Assembly (NCBI GenBank): GCA_003518205.1
Contig: DOZC01000019.1
Coordinates: forward strand, 1 to 5,177
Length of the DNA: 5,177 nt
Reading direction: 5' to 3'
Source: Minisyncoccota bacterium
GTDB taxonomy: Bacteria > Patescibacteriota > Microgenomatia > UBA1400 > PJMF01
Below the pieces are notes generated by a model. It searched no databases. It had not been told where the DNA came from and saw nothing but the letters and a program-made list of their open reading frames with translations. Numbering within the stretch: the stretch's first letter is position 1; the number at the start of each line of letters is the position of its first letter. Shown in pieces: positions 1-5,177 of the stretch. The position numbers were made by a program, and so were the translations under genes.

Positions 1-1
1 G

Positions 2-859
2 AATTTGGCTGCTGGGTTGATTATGATAGTGCCATTATTTTGGCTGAAGCAATTTAAACCCATGACGGGGCGTGATTTGGTTTGGACGGTGGCGCGGAGT
101 TCGGTGGGGATGGTGGGTTTGATTGGCAGTTTTGCCAGTTTTCTGTATTTGCCCATGGGTACAGCCTATTTTATGTATTTTGGCGGCATCATTTTGGGCG
201 GTTTTGGGTTGGGCAAGTTACTCTTTAAAGAAAAACTCACTTTAGTAAAAATCATTAGCTTGGTTTTGGCTTTGGTAGGAATGACTCTGGTTTATCAAGT
301 TTCATTTAACCCAACCACGATCAAGTATTTGTGGCTAGCTTTAATAGCTGGTTTGGCTGGAGCTTTTTGGGTGGTGTCTTCTAAGAAAATCTCAGCTAGT
401 TATAGCGCTCTCCAACTCAATACTCTGGATTTCTGGATTTTTGGTATTTTAGCCGTGATGATTTCATTATTTCAACACGAAGCCTGGAGTTGGCCTACTT
501 TAACTTTGCCCTGGATGGCAAATCTGCTTTTTATGATCATGATCATCGTAACCGGTCAACTGATAGTTTTTGGGTTTAAACACCTTGATGCTCAGCGTGG
601 CAGCCTGATTTTATTACTCGAAGCGGTTTTGGGAGTGGTAGTGGGAGCGGTGGTGTTTCATGAGCAATTAAGTTCTCTGGCCTTGGTGGGTGGAGCTTTG
701 GTTTTAATTGCCGCAGCCCTGCCTGAGGTGAAAGAGTTGATGAGAAATTCTCGAAATTTGGCTAGACTACAGTCAGTTACTAGTGTTTGGGATCCTATTC
801 CAGATCAAAAAACAGTCAGAAAAAAACTTCAATCAAGATCAAAGTTGAAAACTGCTTAA
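2..859 (+). CDS. EamA/DMT-family membrane transporter, 5' partial
   Basis: This is an integral membrane protein of the drug/metabolite transporter (EamA) type; its substrate cannot be told from sequence. The reading frame is open to the window edge, and the TTG at position 5 is probably an internal leucine codon, because the first visible segment resembles the second helix of such proteins and helix 1 is missing. Numbering from that codon, the end of the first EamA repeat is visible (residues about 30-98), with the usual acidic residue before the last helix (KEKLTL, E76). A second repeat runs from about 108 to 240 and has the equivalent FHEQLS (E220) after a helix starting LLLEAVLG. About nine hydrophobic segments are visible, against ten in complete family members. 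The last 44 residues form a basic, hydrophilic, probably cytoplasmic tail, longer than usual. It stops with TAA. No clear terminator separates it from rpmB. Family assignment is confident; function is not. Confidence 0.85.
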   Translation, partial: NLAAGLIMIVPLFWLKQFKPMTGRDLVWTVARSSVGMVGLIGSFASFLYLPMGTAYFMYFGGIILGGFGLGKLLFKEKLTLVKIISLVLALVGMTLVYQVSFNPTTIKYLWLALIAGLAGAFWVVSSKKISASYSALQLNTLDFWIFGILAVMISLFQHEAWSWPTLTLPWMANLLFMIMIIVTGQLIVFGFKHLDAQRGSLILLLEAVLGVVVGAVVFHEQLSSLALVGGALVLIAAALPEVKELMRNSRNLARLQSVTSVWDPIPDQKTVRKKLQSRSKLKTA

Positions 860-892
860 TTATGTTAGCAATGTTGGTGGCGACGCGTCTGC

Positions 893-921
893 TTGGATTT
901 CCTCTTAACCGATGATACAAT
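893..921 (+). promoter_or_regulatory. rpmB promoter, extended -10, leaderless geometry
   Basis: A -35-like TTGGAT (893-898) is followed after exactly 17 bp by TACAAT (916-921), preceded by TG one base upstream (913-914), which makes an extended -10. The expected transcription start is about 927-929, only 2-4 nt before the rpmB ATG at 931. No Shine-Dalgarno sequence lies in the interval. The mRNA would therefore be leaderless or nearly so. The elements are seen directly; the start point is inferred from normal sigma70 spacing. Confidence 0.7.
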
Positions 922-930
922 CCACCAGTT

Positions 931-1152
931 ATGAAAAGTTTTTCTTTTAAATTTCCAGTCGTGTCCCACATGGGTCACACCGTATCTCACGCTAAAAATC
1001 GGGCCAGTCGCGGTTTCAAATATAACCTTCATACCGTAACTGTGGTGGTAGATGGACTTAAAAAACGTCTCAAAGTCCCAGCTCGAATGATTCGGACTCT
1101 AAAAAGAGCCGGCATTACCACTCACTATAAAAAAGCTGAGCTAACTAAGTAA
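931..1152 (+). CDS. rpmB: 50S ribosomal protein bL28
   Basis: This is a component of the large ribosomal subunit. The 73-residue length fits the family (E. coli has 78). Recognisable parts are the core GHTVSHAKNRASRGFKYNLH (residues 15-34), matching the family pattern G-N-x-SH-x-N-x-T-R-x-F-x-NLH, a basic beta region (35-49) and the C-terminal LKVPARMIRTLKRAGI (47-62). The N-terminus is divergent: the usual Cys and TGK stretch before the SH motif is absent and replaced by FPVVSHM, so no metal-binding site is seen. The ATG at 931 is the natural start, since it sits just downstream of a well-formed promoter and has no ribosome-binding site. The gene appears monocistronic, with its own promoter and terminator. 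Identification is strong because of the core motifs, despite the divergence. Confidence 0.92.
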   Translation: MKSFSFKFPVVSHMGHTVSHAKNRASRGFKYNLHTVTVVVDGLKKRLKVPARMIRTLKRAGITTHYKKAELTK

Positions 1153-1179
1153 ATTTGGACTCAGTGCTACATTTGAATT

Positions 1180-1206
1180 AAAAGCGCTCTTTATGAGCGC
1201 TTTTTT
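1180..1206 (+). terminator. Intrinsic terminator of rpmB, probably bidirectional
   Basis: A perfect 10-bp stem AAAAGCGCTC / GAGCGCTTTT (1180-1189 with 1195-1204) closes a 5-nt TTTAT loop and runs into a T-tract (1201-1206). It lies 28 nt after the rpmB stop and 15 nt from the fmt stop on the opposite strand. Because the stem begins with A's, the reverse strand also gives a hairpin ending in TTTT, so it can plausibly end both convergent transcripts, though the minus-strand T-tract is shorter. Confidence 0.85.
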
Positions 1207-1221
1207 GGGACTGGTTAGGAA

Positions 1222-2274
1222 CTAAACATGGTGGGTGACAGATTCAGTTTCTGCCAAATTATTTTTGATTTCATTCCAACTACTGGGAATTTTGCCTTCC
1301 AGTTGCACTTGAATCAAATTCAAGCGCTGGGTGGCGGGATCAAGTTGGACTTGGTGCAAAATCAAGCGTTGCCAACCTCTGGGAGTGGGTAAGAGCGTCC
1401 AGAGTTTTGGCCAAGGGCTAAAGGCTCGACTGGCTCTTTCCAGTAAAATGGCTTGATCTTTGGGAGCGGTTAGAGTTTTTAACTCAGCTAGAAGCAGCCC
1501 GCTGGTGGGAGCGGGAGTTTTGACTGCGGGAGTTTTGGCCATTTGAGTAGTGTCAGTAGTAGTCCAGCCACAGGCCTGGCAAACCAGCTGCCAGGGTACA
1601 TAACTGTCAGCCTTAGTCAGGCGAGCGGCCATCGCGGTGGGTGAATCACTTGGCTGAGGGTGAAGGGTCAATTGATTGGATGCCAGCTGAGTCAAAACAT
1701 TTCCCAATTGGCTGGCAGCTAGTTCAAAAGCTGTTTGGTAATAATCACTGCTGGTCCAATCAGGAGCGACTTTCAAAGGCAATTGAGTCAAAATTTCACC
1801 GGCATCAAGTTGCATAGTGACTTTAATAACGCTGACGGCTGAATTAGTTTCTCCAGCCAATAAAACTCGTTGAGCCGGTGAGCTACCGCGCCAGCGTGGC
1901 AGCAGCGAGGGATGAACATTGACGGGGGCAATCCGAGGCAATTTCAGCAACCACTCTGGTATAAAATACCCAAAATCAACTACTAACAACACATCACAGC
2001 CTGAGGTAGAAAATTGATCAGTTATGATAGTTTTGGCTTCAGTGTCAATCTTTTCATTTAACAGGATTTTGGTGATTTTAGCTTGATCGGCCCAAACCGC
2101 CATGGGGCTGGGAGTTAGAATTTGCTGGCGACCAATTGGTTTAGGAGCTGGAGTAATGACTCCCTGAAATTGGAAACGGGAGTCAGTGAGTAGGGTTTTG
2201 GCCAAAAGCAGCGAATAATGGCTTGAGCCAGCCAGCCATAATTTTAAAAGAGTGCCGGGGCTGAATTGATTCAT
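1222..2274 (-). CDS. fmt: Methionyl-tRNA formyltransferase
   Basis: This cytoplasmic enzyme transfers a formyl group from 10-formyl-tetrahydrofolate to initiator Met-tRNA. The N-terminal Rossmann-type catalytic domain (about 10-210) carries the tRNA-contacting loop GRQQILTPSP (48-57), then VNVH followed by SLLPRWRG (123-130), and later LDAGEI. The catalytic triad is N119, H121 and D157; the 38-residue spacing from N to D equals that in E. coli Fmt. The C-terminal OB-fold domain is marked by LERASRAFSPWP (278-289). The protein is 350 residues, longer than the usual 310-320, because of an insertion of roughly 43 residues at about 229-273, which contains CQACGW and a threonine/proline-rich stretch. 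The ATG at 2274 lies 9 nt after the def stop with no visible Shine-Dalgarno, so translation may be coupled to def. It is the last gene of the minus-strand operon and ends in TAG. Confidence 0.97.
   Translation of the reverse strand: MNQFSPGTLLKLWLAGSSHYSLLLAKTLLTDSRFQFQGVITPAPKPIGRQQILTPSPMAVWADQAKITKILLNEKIDTEAKTIITDQFSTSGCDVLLVVDFGYFIPEWLLKLPRIAPVNVHPSLLPRWRGSSPAQRVLLAGETNSAVSVIKVTMQLDAGEILTQLPLKVAPDWTSSDYYQTAFELAASQLGNVLTQLASNQLTLHPQPSDSPTAMAARLTKADSYVPWQLVCQACGWTTTDTTQMAKTPAVKTPAPTSGLLLAELKTLTAPKDQAILLERASRAFSPWPKLWTLLPTPRGWQRLILHQVQLDPATQRLNLIQVQLEGKIPSSWNEIKNNLAETESVTHHV
1511..1537 (-). repeat. Short tandem repeat in the fmt linker
   Basis: The 12-mer GCGGGAGTTTTG (plus strand) occurs at 1511-1522 and again at 1526-1537, a 15-bp period. 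On the coding strand it yields the paired peptide KTPAV-KTPAP within the extra linker of Fmt (about residues 247-256). The period is a multiple of three, so frame is kept. It looks like a small in-frame tandem duplication. Confidence 0.7.
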
Positions 2275-2283
2275 GTTATCAAT

Positions 2284-2874
2284 TTAAAGATAGGCCAATA
2301 AAGACCGGTCTTCGATTTCGATTAAATCACCCTTTTTATCTTCTTGATAAACTGGCAAATCGTACTCATTGGCGTAATCGGTAAACAAAATTCCCTCGAG
2401 ATGATCGGCTTCATGTTGGGCCACCCTGGCTGGAAAATCCACTAGGTGCAGTTTTTGGCTGATGAGCTGGCCATTTTGAAGTTCACTAAACTCCAGATCA
2501 ATCCATTCCCACCGAGGCACGGGGCCATAAAGACCTGGCATCGAGAGACAGCCTTCTAAGGCCGGATTTTTGGAGTCGGGACCGAGACTGCGTTCTAAAC
2601 TGTGTTTAGTGATAATCGGATTAATCATGGTCGTTAAAGTGACTTTACCACTGCCTCGGCGAGGATTCTGAAGATCCAGTTTTAAGCTGAAAATTCGCCA
2701 AAGCTGATTGACTTGAGGAGCGGCCAAACCCACACCGCTGGGACGTCGTTTCGAATCCAGAGTTGCTGCTAGTTCGACCACCAATCTTTGCAGCTCTGGT
2801 GTGACGGCCATAACCGGTTTGGCTGGTAGCCGCAGTGTTGGATGCGGCACAATGATAATCGGGAGTGTGGACAT
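2284..2874 (-). CDS. def: Peptide deformylase
   Basis: This metalloenzyme removes the N-formyl group from nascent proteins at the ribosome. All three family motifs are intact: GVGLAAPQ (47-54), EGCLS (107-111) and QHEADHLEG (153-161). The metal ligands are C109, H154 and H158, and the catalytic acid is E155. At 196 residues it is slightly longer than E. coli Def (169), through a loop between motifs 1 and 2 (about 67-105, basic PRRGSGK and later GPDSKNP) and an acidic C-terminal tail (about 176-190). The ATG at 2874 overlaps the stop of the HD gene by one base (TAATG). An extended -10 element upstream could also give def a separate leaderless transcript. The neighbouring fmt encodes the opposing formylation step, a common bacterial pairing. 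The call is very secure. Confidence 0.98.
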   Translation of the reverse strand: MSTLPIIIVPHPTLRLPAKPVMAVTPELQRLVVELAATLDSKRRPSGVGLAAPQVNQLWRIFSLKLDLQNPRRGSGKVTLTTMINPIITKHSLERSLGPDSKNPALEGCLSMPGLYGPVPRWEWIDLEFSELQNGQLISQKLHLVDFPARVAQHEADHLEGILFTDYANEYDLPVYQEDKKGDLIEIEDRSLLAYL

Positions 2875-3602
2875 TATGGCTGTAGTATAGCAAACTCGAA
2901 GTCCAACCAGCGGTCAATTGGCTCAAGTTGAGTTCCGGTCAAAGTAGCTAAGTCGCAACTCAAATGAGTTTGAAGTTGACTTTCCAGAGTTTGAAAAAGT
3001 TCGAGATGTCGCTGAATTTGATCGGTGTCTTGCCAATTATCGCGGCGGTCTCGATATCTAACTGTTAAATCAGCAAAACGCTCAGCTAAAGTTAACAATC
3101 CGTGAGGTCCAACTCGAAAATCAGTGTAGTCACAAAGTTTTTGAGTCCAGTTGTCGCTAGTTACGACAGCGTTAGTGGTGCCTTCTGCGTGGTTCATGAT
3201 TAGATCAATGATTTGAGCTTGGTGATGGAGGGGGAGTTGGCGAATCAACCGACTGGTAACCTCATCCACGTCAAACCCGTATTGGGCTTGCCACTGGGCT
3301 TGGAGAGCGCGATAACGAGGCAACTCGGATGATTTCATGAGTTTGACGAAAGCATTTGGCCTGAGATCAAACTTGATTAAATTACCCAGATCATGCAGCA
3401 GCATGGTTTCCAAAAGTAGCTGACGATTTAGGTTTGGTCCTTGCCAGTGTTGGACTAAAAAATCCATCAGACTGGTAACGCGAAGCAGATGAGTTTGGAG
3501 GACGGAGTGAATTTCAAATTGGACGAAAATTTGCCGCGGCGTGATTTTCCGAGCCGTGATTGGCTGAGAAGATCGCGAGGTGGTTTTCATAACCATCATC
3601 AT
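2874..3602 (-). CDS. HD-domain protein, putative phosphohydrolase
   Basis: This is a soluble 242-residue protein of the HD metal-dependent phosphohydrolase superfamily; its substrate is unknown. The signature is H38 (QTHLLRV), H70-D71 (MLLHDLGN) and a later aspartate, D158 or D161 (LCDYTDFRVG), with an additional H138 in DLIMNHAEG. The arrangement H...HD...D over about 120 residues fits the fold. The C-terminal part (about 165-240) is helical and has no motif I recognise. There is no signal peptide or membrane segment. The start is ambiguous: ATGATGATGGTTATG gives four possible initiators (residues 1, 2, 3 and 5). The first overlaps the upstream ligase stop as ATGA, which favours coupled translation. 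Its 3' end overlaps def by one base. Position between an envelope-glycan gene and def-fmt does not reveal its role. Other members of the superfamily act on nucleotides or (p)ppGpp, but nothing here chooses between these. Confidence 0.85.
   Translation of the reverse strand: MMMVMKTTSRSSQPITARKITPRQIFVQFEIHSVLQTHLLRVTSLMDFLVQHWQGPNLNRQLLLETMLLHDLGNLIKFDLRPNAFVKLMKSSELPRYRALQAQWQAQYGFDVDEVTSRLIRQLPLHHQAQIIDLIMNHAEGTTNAVVTSDNWTQKLCDYTDFRVGPHGLLTLAERFADLTVRYRDRRDNWQDTDQIQRHLELFQTLESQLQTHLSCDLATLTGTQLEPIDRWLDFEFAILQP
2884..2892 (-). promoter_or_regulatory. Candidate internal extended -10 promoter for def
   Basis: Read on the minus strand, TGCTATACT (2892 to 2884) is an extended -10 with TATACT as the hexamer. 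It ends 9 nt before the def ATG at 2874, exactly the spacing seen at rpmB, and would start transcription about 3 nt before the ATG. No good -35 lies 16-18 bp upstream (TTGACC is present on the minus strand at 2917-2912 but 22 bp away), though extended -10 promoters can work without one. It is embedded in the last codons of the HD gene, so it could be chance. Confidence 0.5.
3599..3602 (-). other. ATGA stop/start overlap with tandem start codons
   Basis: The ligase TGA (3601-3599) and the first ATG of the HD gene (3602-3600) share bases, and the ATG is followed by two more ATGs and, one codon later, a fourth. No Shine-Dalgarno precedes it. This suggests termination-reinitiation coupling, with the extra ATGs possibly helping capture. 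Confidence 0.65.
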
Positions 3603-5059
3603 GGAGTTTGATCCAAATTTTGCAAAGCTTTTAATTGAGCTGTGACTTCAGGATTTTGGGGTGAAAGTTCCAAAAGTCGTTCATAGGTGGCGATGGCATT
3701 GGTTGGTTGTCCGGCTTGTTCGTAGGCTTTGCCTAAATCAAACCAGGCAGTTAAATAGTTGGGCTTCATGGCCACAGCCTGTTCTAAATGTGCCAATCCT
3801 GCCGAAGTTTGACCAGCCGAAATCTCCACCAAGCCCAGATGATAAACCAATTTTGGATCAGTCGGGGAGAGTTTAATGGCGGTTTGAAGAGCGGCTTGGG
3901 CTTGGGTTAAATAAGTGGGATCGATTTGACTCAAATTGATAAAAATTCGGGCTCGAGTTTTGTGAAAATCCAAATGTCGCGAGTTGAGAGCTAAAGTTTG
4001 ATCACTGGCTGCAACGGCGGCTTGACTTAGCTGAGTAATCACCTCACCACTAGTGCTCGCCTGAGGCGAGGTTTTTAAAGCCACCGCCAATCGACTGTAT
4101 TGATTGGCTAATTCGTCCCAAAATAAAGCTTCACTTGGCGAAGCGGCGATAGCTTGTTCAAGTTTGGTCATGCCCAATTCATATGATCCGGCAGCCAGCA
4201 AAGCTTTGCTGGCAGCATAATCCCGATCTGCTGACCACCAAGTCAAAACCAGAGTTATGGTCCAAAGTGACAGAATTGTAATTCCAGCAGCCTTCATCCA
4301 GTTCCAGCCTGTTAAAGTTGGAGCTGAGGAATTTTGAACTGGGGTGGCTGAAGCTAAGGAGGTTTGGTGAGTCCACACTCCCAGCCAAGCCAATCCTAGC
4401 CAAAATAAAACATTGATCGCAACGGTGGAAAAACCAAAAAAGTTTGAAATACCTTGGGCCACTAAACCTGTGAGCCAAGCAATGGCGATTCCTGTTTGGT
4501 GACTTGAGTTAGAATGTTTTAACTGCCCTAAAATGCCAATTCCAATTACCACCCACAAACTCAAGTAACTCAGTAGCCCCACCGCTCCGGTGGTGGCTAA
4601 ATAATTCAGGAATTCATTGTGGGCTTTGTTATATAAAAAATCCCATTCAGACACCAAGTTATGCTCTGTGGGCCGGAATTGGTAATAAGAAAAGGCGAAG
4701 GTTTCAACTCCTGTTCCAAACCAAGGGTATTTTCTAAAGATTTCTAAAGCGCCTTTCCAGACAATTAAACGGATCTTTCCGGATTCTGTGCCGCCGTTTT
4801 CGAGTTGAGTGCCTCCTGCGGGTGCAGGTTTTGTTGTATCGGCTTTCCTCTCGGCAATGCTCGGGGCAGGTTTGACTTGGAAAAACTGACCAACATTAAA
4901 GCGGTTAAACGCTGAACCAAAGAAGATATTTATTAAAAAAACTGCAAGTAAAACGAAAGCAATTTTTTTAAAATTTATTAGCATTGCAGCTGCAAATACT
5001 CCAAAGCCTGCCAGAAGCCCTAGTGTTGCTCCTCTTGAATAAGTAAAGGTTAAGCTCAA
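3599..5059 (-). CDS. O-antigen ligase/Wzy-like membrane protein with C-terminal TPRs, N-terminus likely truncated
   Basis: This is probably an envelope glycan ligase or polymerase that joins lipid-linked oligosaccharide to an acceptor. It matches the O-antigen ligase (Wzy_C) domain. Visible parts are LTFTYSRGA (3-11), two helices (about 12-30 and 32-49), a hydrophilic loop (50-96), then R97 and W101, YPWFGTG (111-117) and KAHNEFLNYLATTGAVG (145-161). More helices follow at about 160-178, 190-230 and 256-275. Residues about 284-470 form TPR-like helix pairs, clearest at 403-434 and 436-469. The start given is a TTG with no ribosome-binding site; the frame is open only to 5113, where a TAG stops it. 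Family members normally have several more helices before the SRGA motif, so this is probably the C-terminal part of a gene interrupted by the repeat at 5068-5146. It ends in TGA overlapping the HD gene start. Confidence 0.8.
   Translation of the reverse strand: MSLTFTYSRGATLGLLAGFGVFAAAMLINFKKIAFVLLAVFLINIFFGSAFNRFNVGQFFQVKPAPSIAERKADTTKPAPAGGTQLENGGTESGKIRLIVWKGALEIFRKYPWFGTGVETFAFSYYQFRPTEHNLVSEWDFLYNKAHNEFLNYLATTGAVGLLSYLSLWVVIGIGILGQLKHSNSSHQTGIAIAWLTGLVAQGISNFFGFSTVAINVLFWLGLAWLGVWTHQTSLASATPVQNSSAPTLTGWNWMKAAGITILSLWTITLVLTWWSADRDYAASKALLAAGSYELGMTKLEQAIAASPSEALFWDELANQYSRLAVALKTSPQASTSGEVITQLSQAAVAASDQTLALNSRHLDFHKTRARIFINLSQIDPTYLTQAQAALQTAIKLSPTDPKLVYHLGLVEISAGQTSAGLAHLEQAVAMKPNYLTAWFDLGKAYEQAGQPTNAIATYERLLELSPQNPEVTAQLKALQNLDQTP
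4056..4070. repeat. Perfect palindrome inside the TPR coding region
   Basis: CTCGCC-TGA-GGCGAG forms a 6-bp stem with a 3-nt loop, followed on the plus strand by GTTTTT (4071-4076). It lies antisense within the ligase-TPR gene, coding for part of KTSPQASTSGEV (about residues 329-340), a non-helical loop that breaks the TPR pattern. It resembles a small repetitive palindrome tolerated in a loop. As a terminator it would act only on antisense transcription. Confidence 0.5.
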
Positions 5060-5067
5060 ATACAGAA

Positions 5068-5146
5068 GGATAGTGAGTAGCGTATAGCGTATAGCGGATA
5101 GTAAGCAACAAGCCTATACGCTAAACGCTATCCGCTATACGCTAAA
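5068..5146. repeat. Inverted array of 7-bp repeats
   Basis: Two arms are built of heptamers. The left arm, read on plus, is GGATAGT, GAGTAGC, GTATAGC, GTATAGC, GGATAGT (5068-5102). The right arm is CGCTAAA, CGCTATC, CGCTATA, CGCTAAA (5119-5146), the reverse-complement type. Within them 5085-5101 and 5128-5144 are perfect 17-bp inverted repeats separated by 26 bp, able to form a strong hairpin. The element contains in-frame TAG codons for the ligase gene (5116-5114 and 5137-5135). It is too short for an insertion sequence and encodes nothing. It may be a miniature repeat or an intergenic structural repeat; its ends are approximate. Confidence 0.75.
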
Positions 5147-5150
5147 ACAT

Positions 5151-5171
5151 AGGAGGCAGCAAGTTAACATG
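5151..5171 (+). promoter_or_regulatory. Possible ribosome-binding site and start codon of a plus-strand gene leaving the window
   Basis: AGGAGG (5151-5156) lies 12 nt before an ATG at 5169-5171. The spacing is longer than optimal, and only three codons are visible (ATG AAG TAC). Shine-Dalgarno sites are otherwise absent from this window. On the opposite strand the same bases read as hydrophobic residues in the ligase frame, which is a competing explanation. Low confidence. Confidence 0.2.
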
Positions 5172-5177
5172 AAGTAC

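Noticed and set aside
533..544. Palindromic TGATCATGATCA within the transporter gene
   Set aside because: It encodes ordinary hydrophobic Met-Ile residues of a membrane helix; no regulatory context, so probably coincidence.
882..889. GACGCGTC palindrome between the transporter and rpmB genes as an operator or terminator
   Set aside because: It is only 8 bp with no loop or T-tract and only one copy; insufficient support.
2645..2926. Minus-strand open frame of 93 codons
   Set aside because: It overlaps def and the HD gene in another frame, has a low-complexity Ser/Thr-rich translation and no family motif; def here has all catalytic motifs.
3661..3876. Plus-strand open frame of 71 codons
   Set aside because: It is antisense to well-formed TPR repeats and has a basic, motif-free translation; treated as a shadow.
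4179..4478. Minus-strand open frame of 99 codons
   Set aside because: It lies within the ligase-TPR gene in another frame; the ligase frame carries the coherent membrane and TPR pattern.
5114..5137. TAG read as a sense codon to extend the ligase gene upstream
   Set aside because: fmt ends in TAG just before a terminator, which supports TAG as a normal stop; TGA likewise ends the ligase gene.
5068..5146. CRISPR array
   Set aside because: Units are only 7 bp, there are no spacers, and the arms are inverted relative to each other; no cas gene is present.

Overview
The window reads as an ordinary bacterial chromosome segment of compact gene layout, probably from a Patescibacteria/CPR lineage such as a Microgenomates relative. 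That placement is an inference. It rests on the gene style (short divergent bL28, O-antigen-ligase-like protein fused to TPRs, HD protein overlapping def-fmt), the near absence of Shine-Dalgarno sites, and two promoters placed so that transcripts would start within a few bases of the ATG. TAA, TGA and TAG are all used as stops, so the standard bacterial code applies.

Layout. Positions 1-859 (+) hold the 3' part of an EamA/DMT-type membrane transporter whose first membrane helix lies outside the window. A 71-bp gap holds an extended -10 promoter for rpmB (bL28, 931-1152, +), followed by a hairpin-T-tract terminator at 1180-1206. This terminator sits between convergent genes and probably serves both strands.

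The rest is one tight minus-strand operon read from right to left: an O-antigen ligase/Wzy-like membrane protein with a C-terminal TPR domain (5059-3599), an HD-domain protein (3602-2874), peptide deformylase def (2874-2284) and methionyl-tRNA formyltransferase fmt (2274-1222). Junctions are ATGA (4-nt overlap), TAATG (1-nt overlap) and a 9-nt gap. Def and Fmt act at opposite ends of the same cycle: Fmt formylates initiator Met-tRNA, and Def removes the formyl group from the nascent protein. def also seems to have its own extended -10 element inside the end of the HD gene, with the same 9-nt distance to its ATG as at rpmB.

At the right edge (about 5068-5146) is a compact inverted repeat built of 7-bp units (consensus GCTATAC and variants). 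It lies exactly where the ligase gene should continue upstream and brings in-frame stops, so the ligase gene appears to be N-terminally truncated or interrupted. This is the most unusual structure in the window. The other points of interest are the paired leaderless-type promoters, a lineage-specific insertion of roughly 43 residues in Fmt, and a small palindrome embedded in the TPR coding region. I found no defence system, CRISPR array, tRNA, rRNA or transposase.
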